From Roridomyces roridus (taxonomy: Eukaryota > Basidiomycota > Agaricomycetes > Agaricales > Mycenaceae): a stretch of DNA of 64,000 bases. The stretch spans positions 2,542,001 to 2,606,000 of the forward strand of contig JARKIF010000006.1 in NCBI GenBank assembly GCA_029378245.1, written 5' to 3'. Made by a program: the position numbers and the translations under genes. The notes below the pieces were generated by a model. It did no database searches. It was given only the letters and a program-made list of their open reading frames with translations, and was not told the origin of the DNA. Positions 34,508 to 47,000 of the stretch are shown here, piece by piece. Positions within the stretch are counted from its first letter, which is position 1; the number at the start of each line of letters is the position of its first letter.

Positions 34508-35309
34508 CTAGATTGTTTTTAGCCTAGACCGGTCGTGCAAATATGTGTGCCCACCCTCGAGAAATGGACCATGACAAAAGACAATATCTGGCTTCATAGA
34601 GCGCGGAATGATGGGACGCCGTCCGCTCGCAAACAAGTACGGCGAGAACCAGCCTTTTTCGATAGCTAGATAGTCTTTCACGGACGCAAACAACGAGGGA
34701 TCTTTGTGAATACTGCTTCTGTAGAAGCCCAAGGAGGCATCTGTCATGGTGCCCCGATACTTGAGGGTGATCTGGAGCACCTTGACGGCGGTTGATTCCA
34801 GGCGTTCGGAATGGATCGGGATGATGGCCTTGAGCGGGTGTTCGATGAGAAGATCGTTGACAGCCATAGTTCCCAGCTTGAATCCTGCATGCAACCCGAG
34901 TTCGACGAGAATTGTATCTCCGAGCACAGAAAATACTTCTGCTGATATTTGGCTGAGGACGGGCGCAGCAATAATGCCTGCGCCGCCCGTCGCAACAACG
35001 ACGGTGTGCACTGCGATGTCTCTGAACCGTATACATGGTAGCAGCAAGATTGACGAGTCGCCGAGTGGTGATAGACATGCAACTAGGTTTCCTGCGGCTC
35101 GAAGGGATTCGTAGGAAGAAAGTACCACCCGCCCAGTCATCGACTGTTGAAATATCAATCCAAATCCTGAGGCGTATCTGTGGGCCTACCCCAGCAAGTT
35201 TGCGCACGACCCATGGAGCAGTCTTTTCTTTTTCATCGAACGTTTGTCCTTCTAGCTGATCTGCGAGAGTCTCTGTTACTGGAGCCAGCGGCGATACATC
35301 CTTGGACAT
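34508..35309 (-). CDS. Unknown protein, two or three exons
   Basis: I do not recognise this gene. The first exon (35309-35190) reads MSKDVSPLAPVTETLADQLE and ends RKLAG. A 46-base GT-AG intron (35189-35144) joins it in frame to a long exon. That exon opens SMTGRVVLSSYESLRAAGN and holds a hydrophobic, Gly-rich stretch (VVVATGGAGIIAAPVLSQI) that could be one membrane segment or a buried core. It continues LGDTILVELGLHAGFKLGTM and KAIIPIHSERLESTAVKVLQ, ending SRLKTI at 34508. A part around 35090-35030 may be a further intron, since its splice-like ends do not keep the frame cleanly. Two other frames are open over the same stretch, so exon choice is uncertain. Confidence 0.5.
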
Positions 35310-35550
35310 GGTTGTGAGCGGGAAGGGCGGTGTTCATTGTCAAGCAGCGAAATGATGCAAAATCGCGATCAACCCGGTCTTGCCAAACTTTGCGCTGACT
35401 TGCGCCCACCTGGAAAGTATCCCTACAACTCACTGTGAATTCATGGCTGTCGAATCGAGTCAATGGTTCCCGTCCCGCAAGGCTGTTGTCTGCACAGCCT
35501 TTCGATTCATCTACATATAGCTTCAGTGTCGAAGATCTATCCAACAATTA

Positions 35551-36441
35551 ATGTCCTCTCAATCCAAGTACGAGGTACGCAACTCCCACTCCCTATGAAC
35601 CCGCAATTCTTACATGCTCTCAAAGCCCAAGTATATCGGCCCCGGTCCTGTGGACTTTACTGCAGCCGAACTCCCTGAATACGACGGGTGCTACGCCCTC
35701 ATCCTCGATTCTCTGTTTTCGAGGGCCGAAGTATCCGGTTTCCTAGCCGAAGCCGAGGCATCCTCTCCCTGGGAGGTCGCACAGATAAACGGAGGGGGCA
35801 ACTACCAGTTCACGGACACCTCCTATCGAAACAGCCAACGCATCATTTACGACTCTTTCGAGCTTTCTGCCAAAATTTTCGACAAGATTAGGCCTCATCT
35901 CAGCGACATTGAAGAAATTGAAGAGGTAACAAATGTTCGAGGCAAGAAGATAATGCAACGCTGGCGCATGGTCCGCATGAACGAGCGCTTGAGATTTTTG
36001 CGTTATCCAGAGGGCGGCTTTTTCAAGCAGCATATGGATGGATATTACGAGGACGAGTGAGTTTCTCATACTTTCCTGAAGTCGTTAATTCAACCATCTT
36101 CGACAGAAAAACTGGACAAAGAACATTCTACACTATACAATTCTACCTCCCGTCCGATTCAACAGGATCCGACGAGAGCTTTGTTCCGGCCCAGGGAGGC
36201 ACGACTCGATTCTTCGGAAGAAGACTTCACAGATATGCAGATGTCGAGGCGGTGCCAGGACGTGTGCTGGTATTTCAGCACCAACGTCTGCTACATACTG
36301 GTGAAGAAGTGAGTCGCTTTCTCCCACTCCTGAGTAATATCAAGTCTCATGCGCTGCCAGGTAACGGGCGGAATCAAGTGCACTGTCAGGTCCGACATCT
36401 TGTACGAGAAAGTCGGTCAACCGACATTGGTGACGGAATGA
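35551..36441 (+). CDS. 2-oxoglutarate/Fe(II)-dependent dioxygenase (prolyl 4-hydroxylase-like)
   Basis: Probable hydroxylase with a jelly-roll fold. The start at 35551 gives a tiny first exon, MSSQSKYE. An intron precedes PKYIGPGPVDFTAAELPEYD. The facial triad is readable: HMD in FFKQHMDGYYEDE (an intron starts at 36057), and the distal His in RLLHTGEEV. The 2OG-binding basic residue is in GGIKCTVRSDILYE. The last intron splits GEE from VTGG. The stop is at 36441, and the product is about 255 residues. No signal peptide, so cytosolic or nuclear; the substrate is unknown. The prolyl 4-hydroxylase label refers to the fold only. Confidence 0.82.
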
Positions 36442-36933
36442 GCGCCCGTGTTTTCATTTCAAATTGTATTTTTTCAATAGTTAAAGGAACATCGACCGTT
36501 GAGTCGCACACAAGGAGGTTTGAAAGACATGTTGAACCAAGGACGCTTGTTTTCACCATTCAGCAGGGTATCAACACCTCTCCCCAAACGACGGTGTCTC
36601 TTGCCCGAGGGTACCGGGGGAACAGAGTCGTGGAACTTGCCTGAGAGTAATCAAGAGGGATGGAGACGAATACTTGTAAGACAAAGAAGTGATCAAAGGC
36701 ACGTTGAGGCCTATTTTCATTCTGACAATACACAAAACATCCACTCTCCTCCCGCTCCTCCGGGCCCAACCATCGCAACCACTCCCTGCCTCCGGAGAGC
36801 ACAGTCTCCACGGAACGAAACACGACGCAACTAGGACGTTGAAGATCCCGTGATTGGCTAGGGCGCGTTGAGGCCGTCTAAGCATGATATATATCAACGA
36901 CCTAATAGCTGTTCGGTCGTCAGCAACCGTCGT
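36442..36933. other. Convergent intergenic region
   Basis: About 490 bases between the 3' ends of the dioxygenase and SAHH genes. Short open frames exist on both strands, but none has family-like sequence or clear exon structure. It probably holds the two 3' untranslated regions. Confidence 0.4.
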
Positions 36934-38499
<1,566 letters not shown>

Positions 38500-38576
38500 C
38501 TTGTGAAAAGGAAAAAGAGAAATCGTAAGGTGATCGATCGCACGATTTGCGCTTATGTACTCGCGGACTTTGAAAT

Positions 38577-38839
38577 ATGACCACACAGGAGACCAAGTGC
38601 CGCTTTGCCGAAATTATCCAGTACAACTGCGTGCCCAGGACGAACCGGCAAGGCCATCCTACTACCGTCTACTGTGTGCCAATCCCCCGCCTGTTTCGCC
38701 TGTGAGTTCTGTTTGCATCCTTTCCCACCGTCTCCCACAGTTGAGCAGATGTCCAGACCGTCCCGCGGTTGAAGTGACACGGCTGTTGGATGTGGACCTC
38801 ACGACCGGTTACATTGAGATACCCAGGACGCTTGAGTGA
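38577..38839 (+). CDS. Small Som1-like mitochondrial protein, two exons
   Basis: Exon 1 (38577-38701) opens MTTQETKCRFAEIIQYNC and reads VYCVPIPRLFRL at its end. A 47-base intron (38702-38748, GTGAGT donor, GAGCAG acceptor) joins exon 2, CPDRPAVEVTRLLDVD, which ends IPRTLE at 38839. The product is 71 residues, with a C...QYxC...CxPIxRLFRxC cysteine pattern. I recall that pattern in Som1, an accessory protein of the mitochondrial inner-membrane peptidase, but the similarity is judged by eye. It is too short and too split to show as one open frame. It is divergent from SAH1 with only 77 bases between starts. Confidence 0.6.
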
Positions 38840-39658
38840 GGCTTGATTATTTTCTCCCCCATCTTTTCTCGAGTTTCTTTCGCAGGCAAAACCTACCCCG
38901 CGGCAAGCCTTGGCATGAGGTCACCAAGAACAACGACCAATCTCAGGATGTGGTTTGAAGGTCGACCAGTTATCGTATTTCTTTACGTGTCAATGTCGCT
39001 GCTGGGGCTGAATGCTAACTGCCGCTGCACCCTACTACGAGATCAAGATGTGATATTTTATCGCAAAGATAACAGAGGGCTTGGAAACCAGAGGAGCTCC
39101 AAGAATGACCGGGACACGGGAGACGCCTTGGATCTGCCTACCCGTCAGCAGCGCCTCTCGAACTTGTTGTTTGTCGTTCCCTATCATGGAAGCCGTCGTT
39201 CCCTATCATGGGAAGCCTGTTGGGCATAACAGGCTACCAACATTGATATGCAAATCGTCACCCCAGGAGAGGCCGTCTAGGTGAGACAGTCTAGAGAGCG
39301 AGGGGAGAGCACAGGCCGGACAATCGCACCGCGCATCACTTGCCAATTGGGAAATACCTCCGTCGGTAACTTACATCCGTCTTTCATGTCCTTGGATAAT
39401 CCTCTACGATCCTTCATTAAGGATTGTTGATATCTATGATCTACGCGTCCTTCTCCGTTCGTTTCCTCGTCGCTTAGGACGTAGTCATCATCGCTGTACA
39501 GCCCGTCGCTGGTCGGTTGTCGCGTTGTCCATAACAACCGACGTCCTCGCACCCATCGTTGTCCAGGTAGCTAACAGGTTTTATAGCCCGCGTCGGCTCG
39601 TTGTCGTTTTGATTCAAAGCCTCTTCAGCCTCCTTTGATCGGCACCGCCTAACCACTC
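38840..39658. other. Intergenic region upstream of an orphan gene
   Basis: About 820 bases without a recognisable gene. It includes the imperfect 22/23-base direct repeat at 39173-39217. Open frames on both strands here are under 130 codons and have no family-like content. The right part is probably the 5' leader and promoter of the gene at 39659. Confidence 0.4.
39173..39217. repeat. Adjacent 22/23-base direct repeat
   Basis: GTCGTTCCCTATCATGGAAG plus CC is followed directly by the same sequence with one extra G (CATGGGAAGCC). This is consistent with a small tandem duplication or a healed excision footprint. Confidence 0.9.
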
Positions 39659-40948
39659 ATGCTCAACGATTCGCAAGATCAACCGTTCCAGTGGATGGCA
39701 GAGTATAATAACTCGCATGGTGGTCCCGACATCAAAGTGGAAGCCCTTCCAGAGCCCTTTTCTCTACTTTCTCCTCCTTTGTCTCCTTCGCTTCCTCTTT
39801 CTTTTCAACGCAGACGGTCTACAGGCTCTACCAGTAGCCCCAAGCGCTCCAGACCTTATACACTTTTACCTCGCAACCTTCGTTCACGCATAGACGAAAT
39901 GGCCACCACTCCGGCATACTGGGCATCACCCTCCAACGCACGGGGAAGCGGTTCTAGAGCCCCGACCAACGAGCGAAGGGCGTCTGACGGACAGCAGCTC
40001 ATGTACAACACCTCGCAGTATTCTTCCATGCCTGTCATGCCGCAGATGTACGGCGTGCGCCCATCACACCGATCACCCTCTTCGGGCTCCAGCGGCGGGA
40101 CGTCAAGTTTGACGGGCGCCATGGGCGAGACCCCGGTGCCGTCCTCACGGCATTCTGGTTCCCCACCACCCGTGCGAGACTCGCTGTTCAACATGACCAT
40201 GGGCCAGCCGATAGGCTGGGGACAGTCCACGTCCATGAATACTTCCGAGCCAGCATACGGTATGCCCTATGTCGTCGACCAGCAGACTTCGTACCCATAC
40301 CGCAACTCCCCCGAGTCGCTGTCCCCAACGAGCTTCAACGACCCTTCCTCCCCGCCCTACACCCCGCAAACCGCCCCTTTGACTGCCCAGGATGCCGAGA
40401 TACGACGGCTCCGCAAGCGTGTGCGCGACCTCGAGCAGGCCAACGAGCGCGCACACGAGCAGATCAAGGCGTTTGGATCGGGCTCCTCGGCCCGAGCACT
40501 CCCCTCCCCCCTCTCCACTCCTCCCATGAGCACCGCCTTCCAAGCATCATGGAAAGCCCGTACAGAGGCGCGTGTCCACAAGTTCTGTGCGCTTAACCGA
40601 GCGGGTAACGCCCTTTGTGCATGGCACGACTCACGACGCGAGCGACGGGCCTACCCTCCACGGATGGCACCACCTGGGGTTCTCAACTGCGGGTGTACAT
40701 TCGAGGAGGCACTGTTCGAGGAGAGCCTTGCCCGGCAACGGGTCGGCAGCTACCATCCCGGGGACTCGGTCCGCATGGACCCGGCTCTGCGGAATCCGCT
40801 GCTGAAGCTGCTGCAGTCCCGGTACAACTACAGGGACGGCGACTTTGAACGCGACCCGCGCACGGGAGAGTGGATTCAGGGCGAGGGCCACGCCTATTGG
40901 GAGCAACAGCTGCAGTCGGGCACCCCCAACCCTCGTCGGCATTCATGA
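39659..40948 (+). CDS. Orphan protein with coiled coil and Cys-containing C-terminal domain
   Basis: Not a family I can name. A single exon of 429 codons, rare in this window. The first 240 residues are disordered, Ser/Pro/Gln/Tyr-rich, with a short basic patch (RRRSTGSTSSPKRSRPYTLL). A short coiled coil follows (DAEIRRLRKRVRDLEQANER). The C-terminal 110 residues look folded and conserved in style: ARVHKFCALNRAGNALCAWH, DSRRERRAYPPRMAPPGVLN, CGCTFEEALFEESL, LLKLLQSRYNYRDGDFERDP. Four Cys plus His residues could bind zinc. A later ATG (MAEYNNS, near 39695) is an alternative start. The layout (low-complexity head, coiled coil, compact domain) suggests a nuclear or scaffold role, but that is inference only. 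Confidence 0.75.
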   Translation: MLNDSQDQPFQWMAEYNNSHGGPDIKVEALPEPFSLLSPPLSPSLPLSFQRRRSTGSTSSPKRSRPYTLLPRNLRSRIDEMATTPAYWASPSNARGSGSRAPTNERRASDGQQLMYNTSQYSSMPVMPQMYGVRPSHRSPSSGSSGGTSSLTGAMGETPVPSSRHSGSPPPVRDSLFNMTMGQPIGWGQSTSMNTSEPAYGMPYVVDQQTSYPYRNSPESLSPTSFNDPSSPPYTPQTAPLTAQDAEIRRLRKRVRDLEQANERAHEQIKAFGSGSSARALPSPLSTPPMSTAFQASWKARTEARVHKFCALNRAGNALCAWHDSRRERRAYPPRMAPPGVLNCGCTFEEALFEESLARQRVGSYHPGDSVRMDPALRNPLLKLLQSRYNYRDGDFERDPRTGEWIQGEGHAYWEQQLQSGTPNPRRHS

Positions 40949-41383
40949 TGATATTTCACGACCACGGACTTTGAAAATGGACAAGACTGCATCGCACGGA
41001 CCAGACTTTTAGCATCCACACGTACTCTGTACTTTACTGTCGTATTATTTGTTGTAGATCGCATAGTGCTACCTTACCATACATCCCATCCCCTGCATTG
41101 TAAATACCTTACATATACAGCCACACTACTTTACCTTAGTACGAATTCCTCCGAGATTCGTCTTTAATAAATATCATTATTATCTTGAAACCAAGTATCC
41201 CAAGGCTTGCGATGTGATGAACAAGTGTTTGGGCAATAGCGCTTAACAGTGCACAGCAGACACGGAAACAAATGTGCAGAAGAGAATGGTAACATGGTAA
41301 CATGGTCGCGAAACAGGGATCGACGCCCGCATCAGTGGCTGCGCTTGATCCGCGAAACCGTAGCGGTCATGACCTGAACCATC
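40949..41383. other. Intergenic region between orphan gene and Kar5-like gene
   Basis: About 435 bases. The left part is A+T-rich (TTTAATAAATATCATTATTA near 41160-41180), probably a 3' untranslated region with polyadenylation signals of the orphan gene. No gene seen. Confidence 0.4.
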
Positions 41384-43477
41384 ATGTCAATTCGCGTCTT
41401 TTCAATTCTATCTCTCTGTCTCTACTGCGCAGCCTTCACCTGGACGCGACAGATTGCGGGATTGAGCGACTTCGGTCGCGAAACACCAAGTAATCTCCGT
41501 TTTTTGTTGACACCAGCAGTGTCCTCATCGCCTTCCAGCAAACACCGATCTGCCCGAGAATGAACTGCTTGGGCTGCTGTCCAATCATGGTACACGTTCT
41601 ACTCGACTTCTCACGCGCTCCCACTCACGACGCGTAGCTGTTGCACTAGACAACTATTCGCGACGACCTGATTGTTTTCGACGCGTTGCCGCACAGATTC
41701 GTCTACGATGCGGGGAGCTGGAGACCGACGAGGACGAGAGAGTGAAAGGTGCGTTATTTTGCGCGTAGAAACGCGCTTTGCCTTACTTTGCCCAGCCGCC
41801 ATTTCCATGACTCTCTGCGAGCTTGCTACCGCTACGCATCACGCCGTCCCTCTCGAATGCAAATCATTCACCGTGTACTCGGAAACATCATTGAAACAGC
41901 TCTAAGGAGATTGCGTGGAGTGGGTACTCCCTTGTTGCTCCAGCGCCTACCGCTAATCTCGTCCCAGCGCTCTCTCCAGAAGCGCGCAATTCTGGTCCAG
42001 TTATTCGGGCTATTTGCGCGAAGTCCGCAAGTCAATTTTGTTACTACTGTTTCAAAGTGCCGACTAGGTTTCCATAGCTCAACTTTGCTTTGCTTTCCGC
42101 CGCTGGAATGACATAGGTAAGGACCTTCGGCGTTGGTTCGAGTACTAATTGTTTGTCGTAGATACGGCCAAGGATATTTATAAGAACTCCACGATGGAGA
42201 ATGCCGCATTAATCCGCTCTATTTTGGCTCGCGAGCAGGCTGATATGGAGGGAAAGCAACGTTGGGATTCCCACATCTCGGTGAGTGCCAACAATGGTGA
42301 ATAGTATCCTTCGGCGAACAGTTTCACCAGGAATTAGAAGAGGTTGCCTTGCGATTCAGGGCCATGTCCGACGTGATAGATGTTGTCGTTCACACCGCGA
42401 CACCGAAATTGCGCGACGAACTGGAATCGGTTCAGTGGTTGTTCTTCCCTCTCGGGTTTTCCCTCATCCTCCGCAGATTTCCGAAGCTTTCAAGGCTGAA
42501 TTAGCAGACATTCAAGCCAACACTCGACGCGAAAGTTCACAAGTAATCGACCGAATAGGTTCTGAACTTGATTTTATCGCACAACACGTATGGGTGTCCG
42601 TTTCCTGAGGTGTGGTCTGCTTATATTTCGCAGCATGCACGCTCCTTTGACAGCATTTCCCCCATTCTACAAACGTCCCTTTCTCACGACTTGAATACTG
42701 TACTATCGCTTTTCCAAGCCCAAACTCTCCAAACCCTAGATATAGCCGTCTGTTTCAGAGTCCTGCGCTAATTCTTTCTGACCACCTGATTAGAATTCCG
42801 CACAAGAGTTGTGGATTAATTTAACGCAGCATTTTGATGATTTGCAGCAGGTGCGTGTTTTCTTCTTGGCATTCTTTTCCTGCTCAGTAAACCTCGTCCT
42901 GAAATTTCTGCTCCTTTCAGACGGAGTGTCAGACAACAAAATTGCTCTCGAAACCTCGCAGGAGCAGGGCTCAACTCATTCTCGATGCCCAACATTCTGC
43001 CACTGTTTCTGCGTCTAATCTTGCAGAAGTTCTCGCCCGTTTAACGGCCACGACCCATGACTCGCTGGAGCAATTTAATGCTTCTGCCGTGTTACTAACG
43101 CAAAGTCTTTCGCCTCGGACTGGCTTGTCGGAATTCATGAGATTGGTGGATATGGTTTGGCGCCGTAAGGTGAACGTATTTGCATCCACGTTCGCTAACG
43201 ATGTTTTAGTCGACCCTCACACCGTCACATCCCTACATCATCTCCCCATATTCCCTATCGTCTCGGCAGTCTTTGGTTTTCTTTTAGCTCTGTTTCGATC
43301 GTCTCTGGCCGCCTTGATGGTGCGTATGTTTCGGTTCAACAGCAGCTACTTGACATTATTCATCAGAGCTTTGCGTTATTCTTATTATCCACCCGCAAAT
43401 ATGCGAAGCGACCTGCATCCAGGTAAGTAGTAATTAGTCCGTTTCGTGACTGCTACTCAACTCGTAGGAAGCAGTGA
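41384..43477 (+). CDS. KAR5: Kar5/Tht1-like nuclear fusion (karyogamy) protein
   Basis: Kar5/Tht1/Brambleberry/GEX1 proteins sit in the ER/nuclear envelope and are required for nuclear fusion. The start at 41384 gives a signal peptide (MSIRVFSILSLCLYCAAFTW). A Cys-rich ectodomain over several tiny exons follows: LDNYSRRPDCFRRVAAQIRL, RCGELETDEDERVKA, MTLCELATATHHAVPLECKS, GDCVDALSRSAQFWSSYSGY, QLCFAFRRWNDIDTAKDIYK. A coiled-coil region follows (RSILAREQADMEGKQRWD, ELEEVALRFRAMSDVIDVVV). Two C-terminal hydrophobic segments end it (LPIFPIVSAVFGFLLALF, SFALFLLSTRKYAKR). At least eleven introns. An in-frame TAA near 41902 must be removed by an unusually short intron or reflects a one-base error. 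The C-terminus beyond 43467 is uncertain; the tail may run on to about 43615 in another frame. Confidence 0.65.
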
Positions 43478-44048
43478 GACGCCATACCCGGCACCTTCGA
43501 CGACAATGATACATCGGGAGCCCAACCGGCGTGAAATTAGAAAATCTCGTATCCCAGAACGATTGTGTAGAAGACCCAGTAGACGGAATTGATGACTTCG
43601 GTGTTAAGACGGAGTTTGAAACTTGATAAGATGGGACGCAACTCGGTTAACACGCTGACTCCAATCCGCCGCGAAATCCCCCTCACCTCTCTCTGCCCCG
43701 GCTCCGCAAGCCTCGTAGGCGCCGAAAACAGGCAGACTCACTCCCTGGATGACCGGGAACGGTGCTCCATGATGGCTATCACACAACCCTCGCGACCACG
43801 TCCTGTATGCTACTCTTCGACGGTGCTGGTGCTACTCTCCTCTAACCTCCGGGACCAGGGCCCTTCTCTCCCTTCCAGCTCAATGAATCTCTCGTCCCCA
43901 CAAAATGGAGTTGTGAATGGAACCGGTTCCAAGGTTCGCTGGCCGTCATGCCCAGTCACTGTTCTTATCCGCCTCTTAGTTTCCGCGTATCGACGACGAC
44001 GGAGAGCAGCGGGTGTGTGTTTGCATCTTCTTCTCCCCGCGTATATTC
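43478..44048. other. Region between Kar5-like and RBR ligase genes
   Basis: About 570 bases. The first 140 bases may hold the real C-terminus of the Kar5-like protein; a stretch reading LVSQNDCVEDPVDGIDDFG and ending at about 43615 looks coding. The rest is taken as 3' and 5' flanks. An open frame of 155 codons at 43589-44056 has no family-like content. Confidence 0.35.
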
Positions 44049-47000
44049 ATGTCTAGGGACCAGCGACCCGAAAACCTCGAAGTTTGCCGCAAGTTTATGA
44101 AGGGCCGGTGCCAGAGGTTGAATTGTCCCTATATTCACTCTGTTCCGCGCACAGACCTCGAGGTTCGTCTCCTGCATATAAACTTGACTGGTGTTTGACC
44201 CTTCTTCCAAAAGTCCAAGCCCACTACCGACGTCGAGGGACAAAACAAGGTCAGACCGTTGAATTCCGTTTGCTCGATATCCTGACAGGGCTCAGAGTAC
44301 AACTCGGGCGGACTCCGTCAGAGCAATCTGTCAAGATGATTTTATACGAAACACCTGTCCACGGGGCTCGGATTGTCCCTACGTCCATGTCAGTGGGACT
44401 GAAGAGGTATACACTTGCTTCACACTCCGTTTCCCTCCCTCATCGACTTCTCCAGTCGAATTCCACACCACTGCGACCGGTTCCGCCAATTCAAGGAGCT
44501 CGCGATCAATCGTCACGACCTGTGAGATCCGGTCTACTCCGGTCGCGTGGTTCTGACTGTCTTGTTGGTAGATGGCGCGCATTGACGGTGGTCGGGATGA
44601 AGCCAAGGTGAGCCTAGTATACGTCGTAGGTCTTTTTTGACCGTTTCCAGAACCTTCGGAGCGAAGTGAAATCCAAGAAAGCTTGTCCCGACTTTTTGCG
44701 CGGACAATGCCGCAGGGAGAAATGCCCACAGCTTCATGTTCATCTGCGAGATCAACCTCCCTCTGTCGTACTCACACCGACGCCCGCCGTTCCCTCAGTT
44801 GGTTCCTTCCTCGTGACTGTTGATAGATCCCTGACCGAGGGATATATGAAGATCTCCAACCCGCCTTTTTCTGTGCGTTCCCAGCCACTCCAGTCGGTAC
44901 CTCCCGTTGTTCGGATTCCTCAAGTCGGACCGCGGTTGAACGAGTCGAAATCAAGCATCGTGGTCCGTCTTCCCAAGCCACATAGTGCACCTGCGGAAGC
45001 AATTCGAAATGGTGTCGACGACGGGTTCACGTGGGGAGATCCTGGGTTTTGGAGACCCGTCAACTGGGGCAACTCCAGCACTTCGTCTGAAGACAGTCTG
45101 ACCGAAGCGTCCGCGTTGCAAAGTGTGAGCTATCCACTGGACGTCCTTTCTTCACATGTTGATATTCTCTAGAAAAATGCGATATCTGTTGCGACCGGAA
45201 CCAAGCACCCTCCTCCACGGTCACAAGAGACTTGCCGGAGATGGCTCCGCGGCCAATGCCCGTTCCACCACTGCTACTACACTCATGGAGACCTCGAGTA
45301 CGAGTCTTCCACTCCCGAGACGAGCCCTTCGCCACCAGAACTGCCACTGTCGATTACAATCCACGATCACACGAAGGTCGTACTCGGCGGCGGCTTCACG
45401 ATCCACGACGTTACTACTAGCGTGGAAACACCCTGGATCATCCTCAGCGATATTCCTGCGCGAGTGAAAGAGCCAGCTGTTCGCTCTCTTCTCGCTCGTT
45501 TCGGCTCAGTTCAAGACATCAGATTCCCCGCGGCTCCTGGGAAGGATTTCATGCTCATCCGAGCTCGCTTCTCCACGCCCGCAGAAGCTCTGCACGCAAG
45601 TACCGATCTTGATAGGTCGACAGCTTTTGGAACGAGGATAACTGCACGGATGCCCGTCAATTCCAGGAACGGGATGAGGCACATTCAAGATTCCACCGTA
45701 CGGATACAATGGGAGGCTCCATCCAAGGTGGCATATGGCGGGTACCCAGACCTCCGCAGAGCTCACGAGGCCATCTCAGCGACTAGGCTGCCTTGCGAGG
45801 ACTACTATGTTCACGCATCTGTCCACGTCGGATTGCCTTCGATCGGTCCCGTGACGGTCAAGTTTAGTAACCTTCCTCCGGGCGCCAACGACGAGTCGAT
45901 GAAGCGTTTCAGCCAGCCAGACGACATTATGTGGGAGCGGCCAAACTATTCCGAACTTGACCCAGCCGTCGATGGCGTGAGGCGCATCCTCAAGAGCATC
46001 GGTGATCTGCGGGAACTGGATGTGCTCCCTCCCCCGTACTCGCATGGTCTCATCCGCGCTTATGCAACTTTCTCTTCGCCCTCCGTCGCTCGTTCCGCCG
46101 CTGCCAATCTTCACGGCCGAAAACCCCCATGGACCGGCCACACACGAGTGTCCGCCCGCCATGTTCAAACCTTAATCTACCGCCTCACAGTTGAAGAGTA
46201 CGACAAGGATGCGTCGCTGATTGAGAAGCTACGGGAAGCCGCATTCCGTACTGGCTTTTGCATGGCAGTCGTTGTCCGGCGTTTGATTACAGGTGTGGTG
46301 ATTCGCTTGTCTGCCGAGGGCATCAAAGCGCTTGGTTGGCTCAAGGCCGAGTTTGAGGCAATATCTCGCGGCGAGATTCTGCGGCAGGATGGTGTCGCTG
46401 TTTGGGATACTTTTTTCGGGCTACCCTTTGCAGCTGGCTATATGTCCACGATCCGGGTGAGCCAACCGGAGGTTCGCATTCACGTCGACCCTGTTCGTCG
46501 GATTTTGCGAATTTTCGGTACTTCGCAACAGCGTGCTCATGTCCGAGGAATGTTGCTGCAGAAGATGGCGGATCTCAAGTCGCAACGAGTGCATGTCATC
46601 CGCATTCCGGGGCGTGTTGTCAACACGTTCATTATTACGCATCTGGCGAAGTTGCACAAGAGATTCGGGGCTGAAAACATATACGTTGACATGTGGCAGC
46701 GGACGGTTACCCTGCGTGGCGGAGACCAATTGTTCAAAGCGGGAACTGAAGCCATCCACGATGTACAACAATCGTCTCTTGCCCGGCTGCCCTACCGACC
46801 CAATATCGTCGAATGCCCAGTTTGCTTCAATCAAGTCGTCTCGCCCATCACTCTCCCCTGCGGCCATACCTGGTGTCGAGGGTGTTTCATCCAGTATCTC
46901 CTCTCTGCAGTCGAGAGCCGTCGCTTCCCGCTGAATTGCCTCGGTGACGAGGCGAAATGTACAGAATCTATCCCTCTCTCCACCGCTCGCAGCACCCTTC

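Noticed and set aside
42121..42165. GGTTCGAGTAC resembling a tRNA B box
   Set aside because: It falls in an intron of the Kar5-like gene; no matching A box or cloverleaf is visible.
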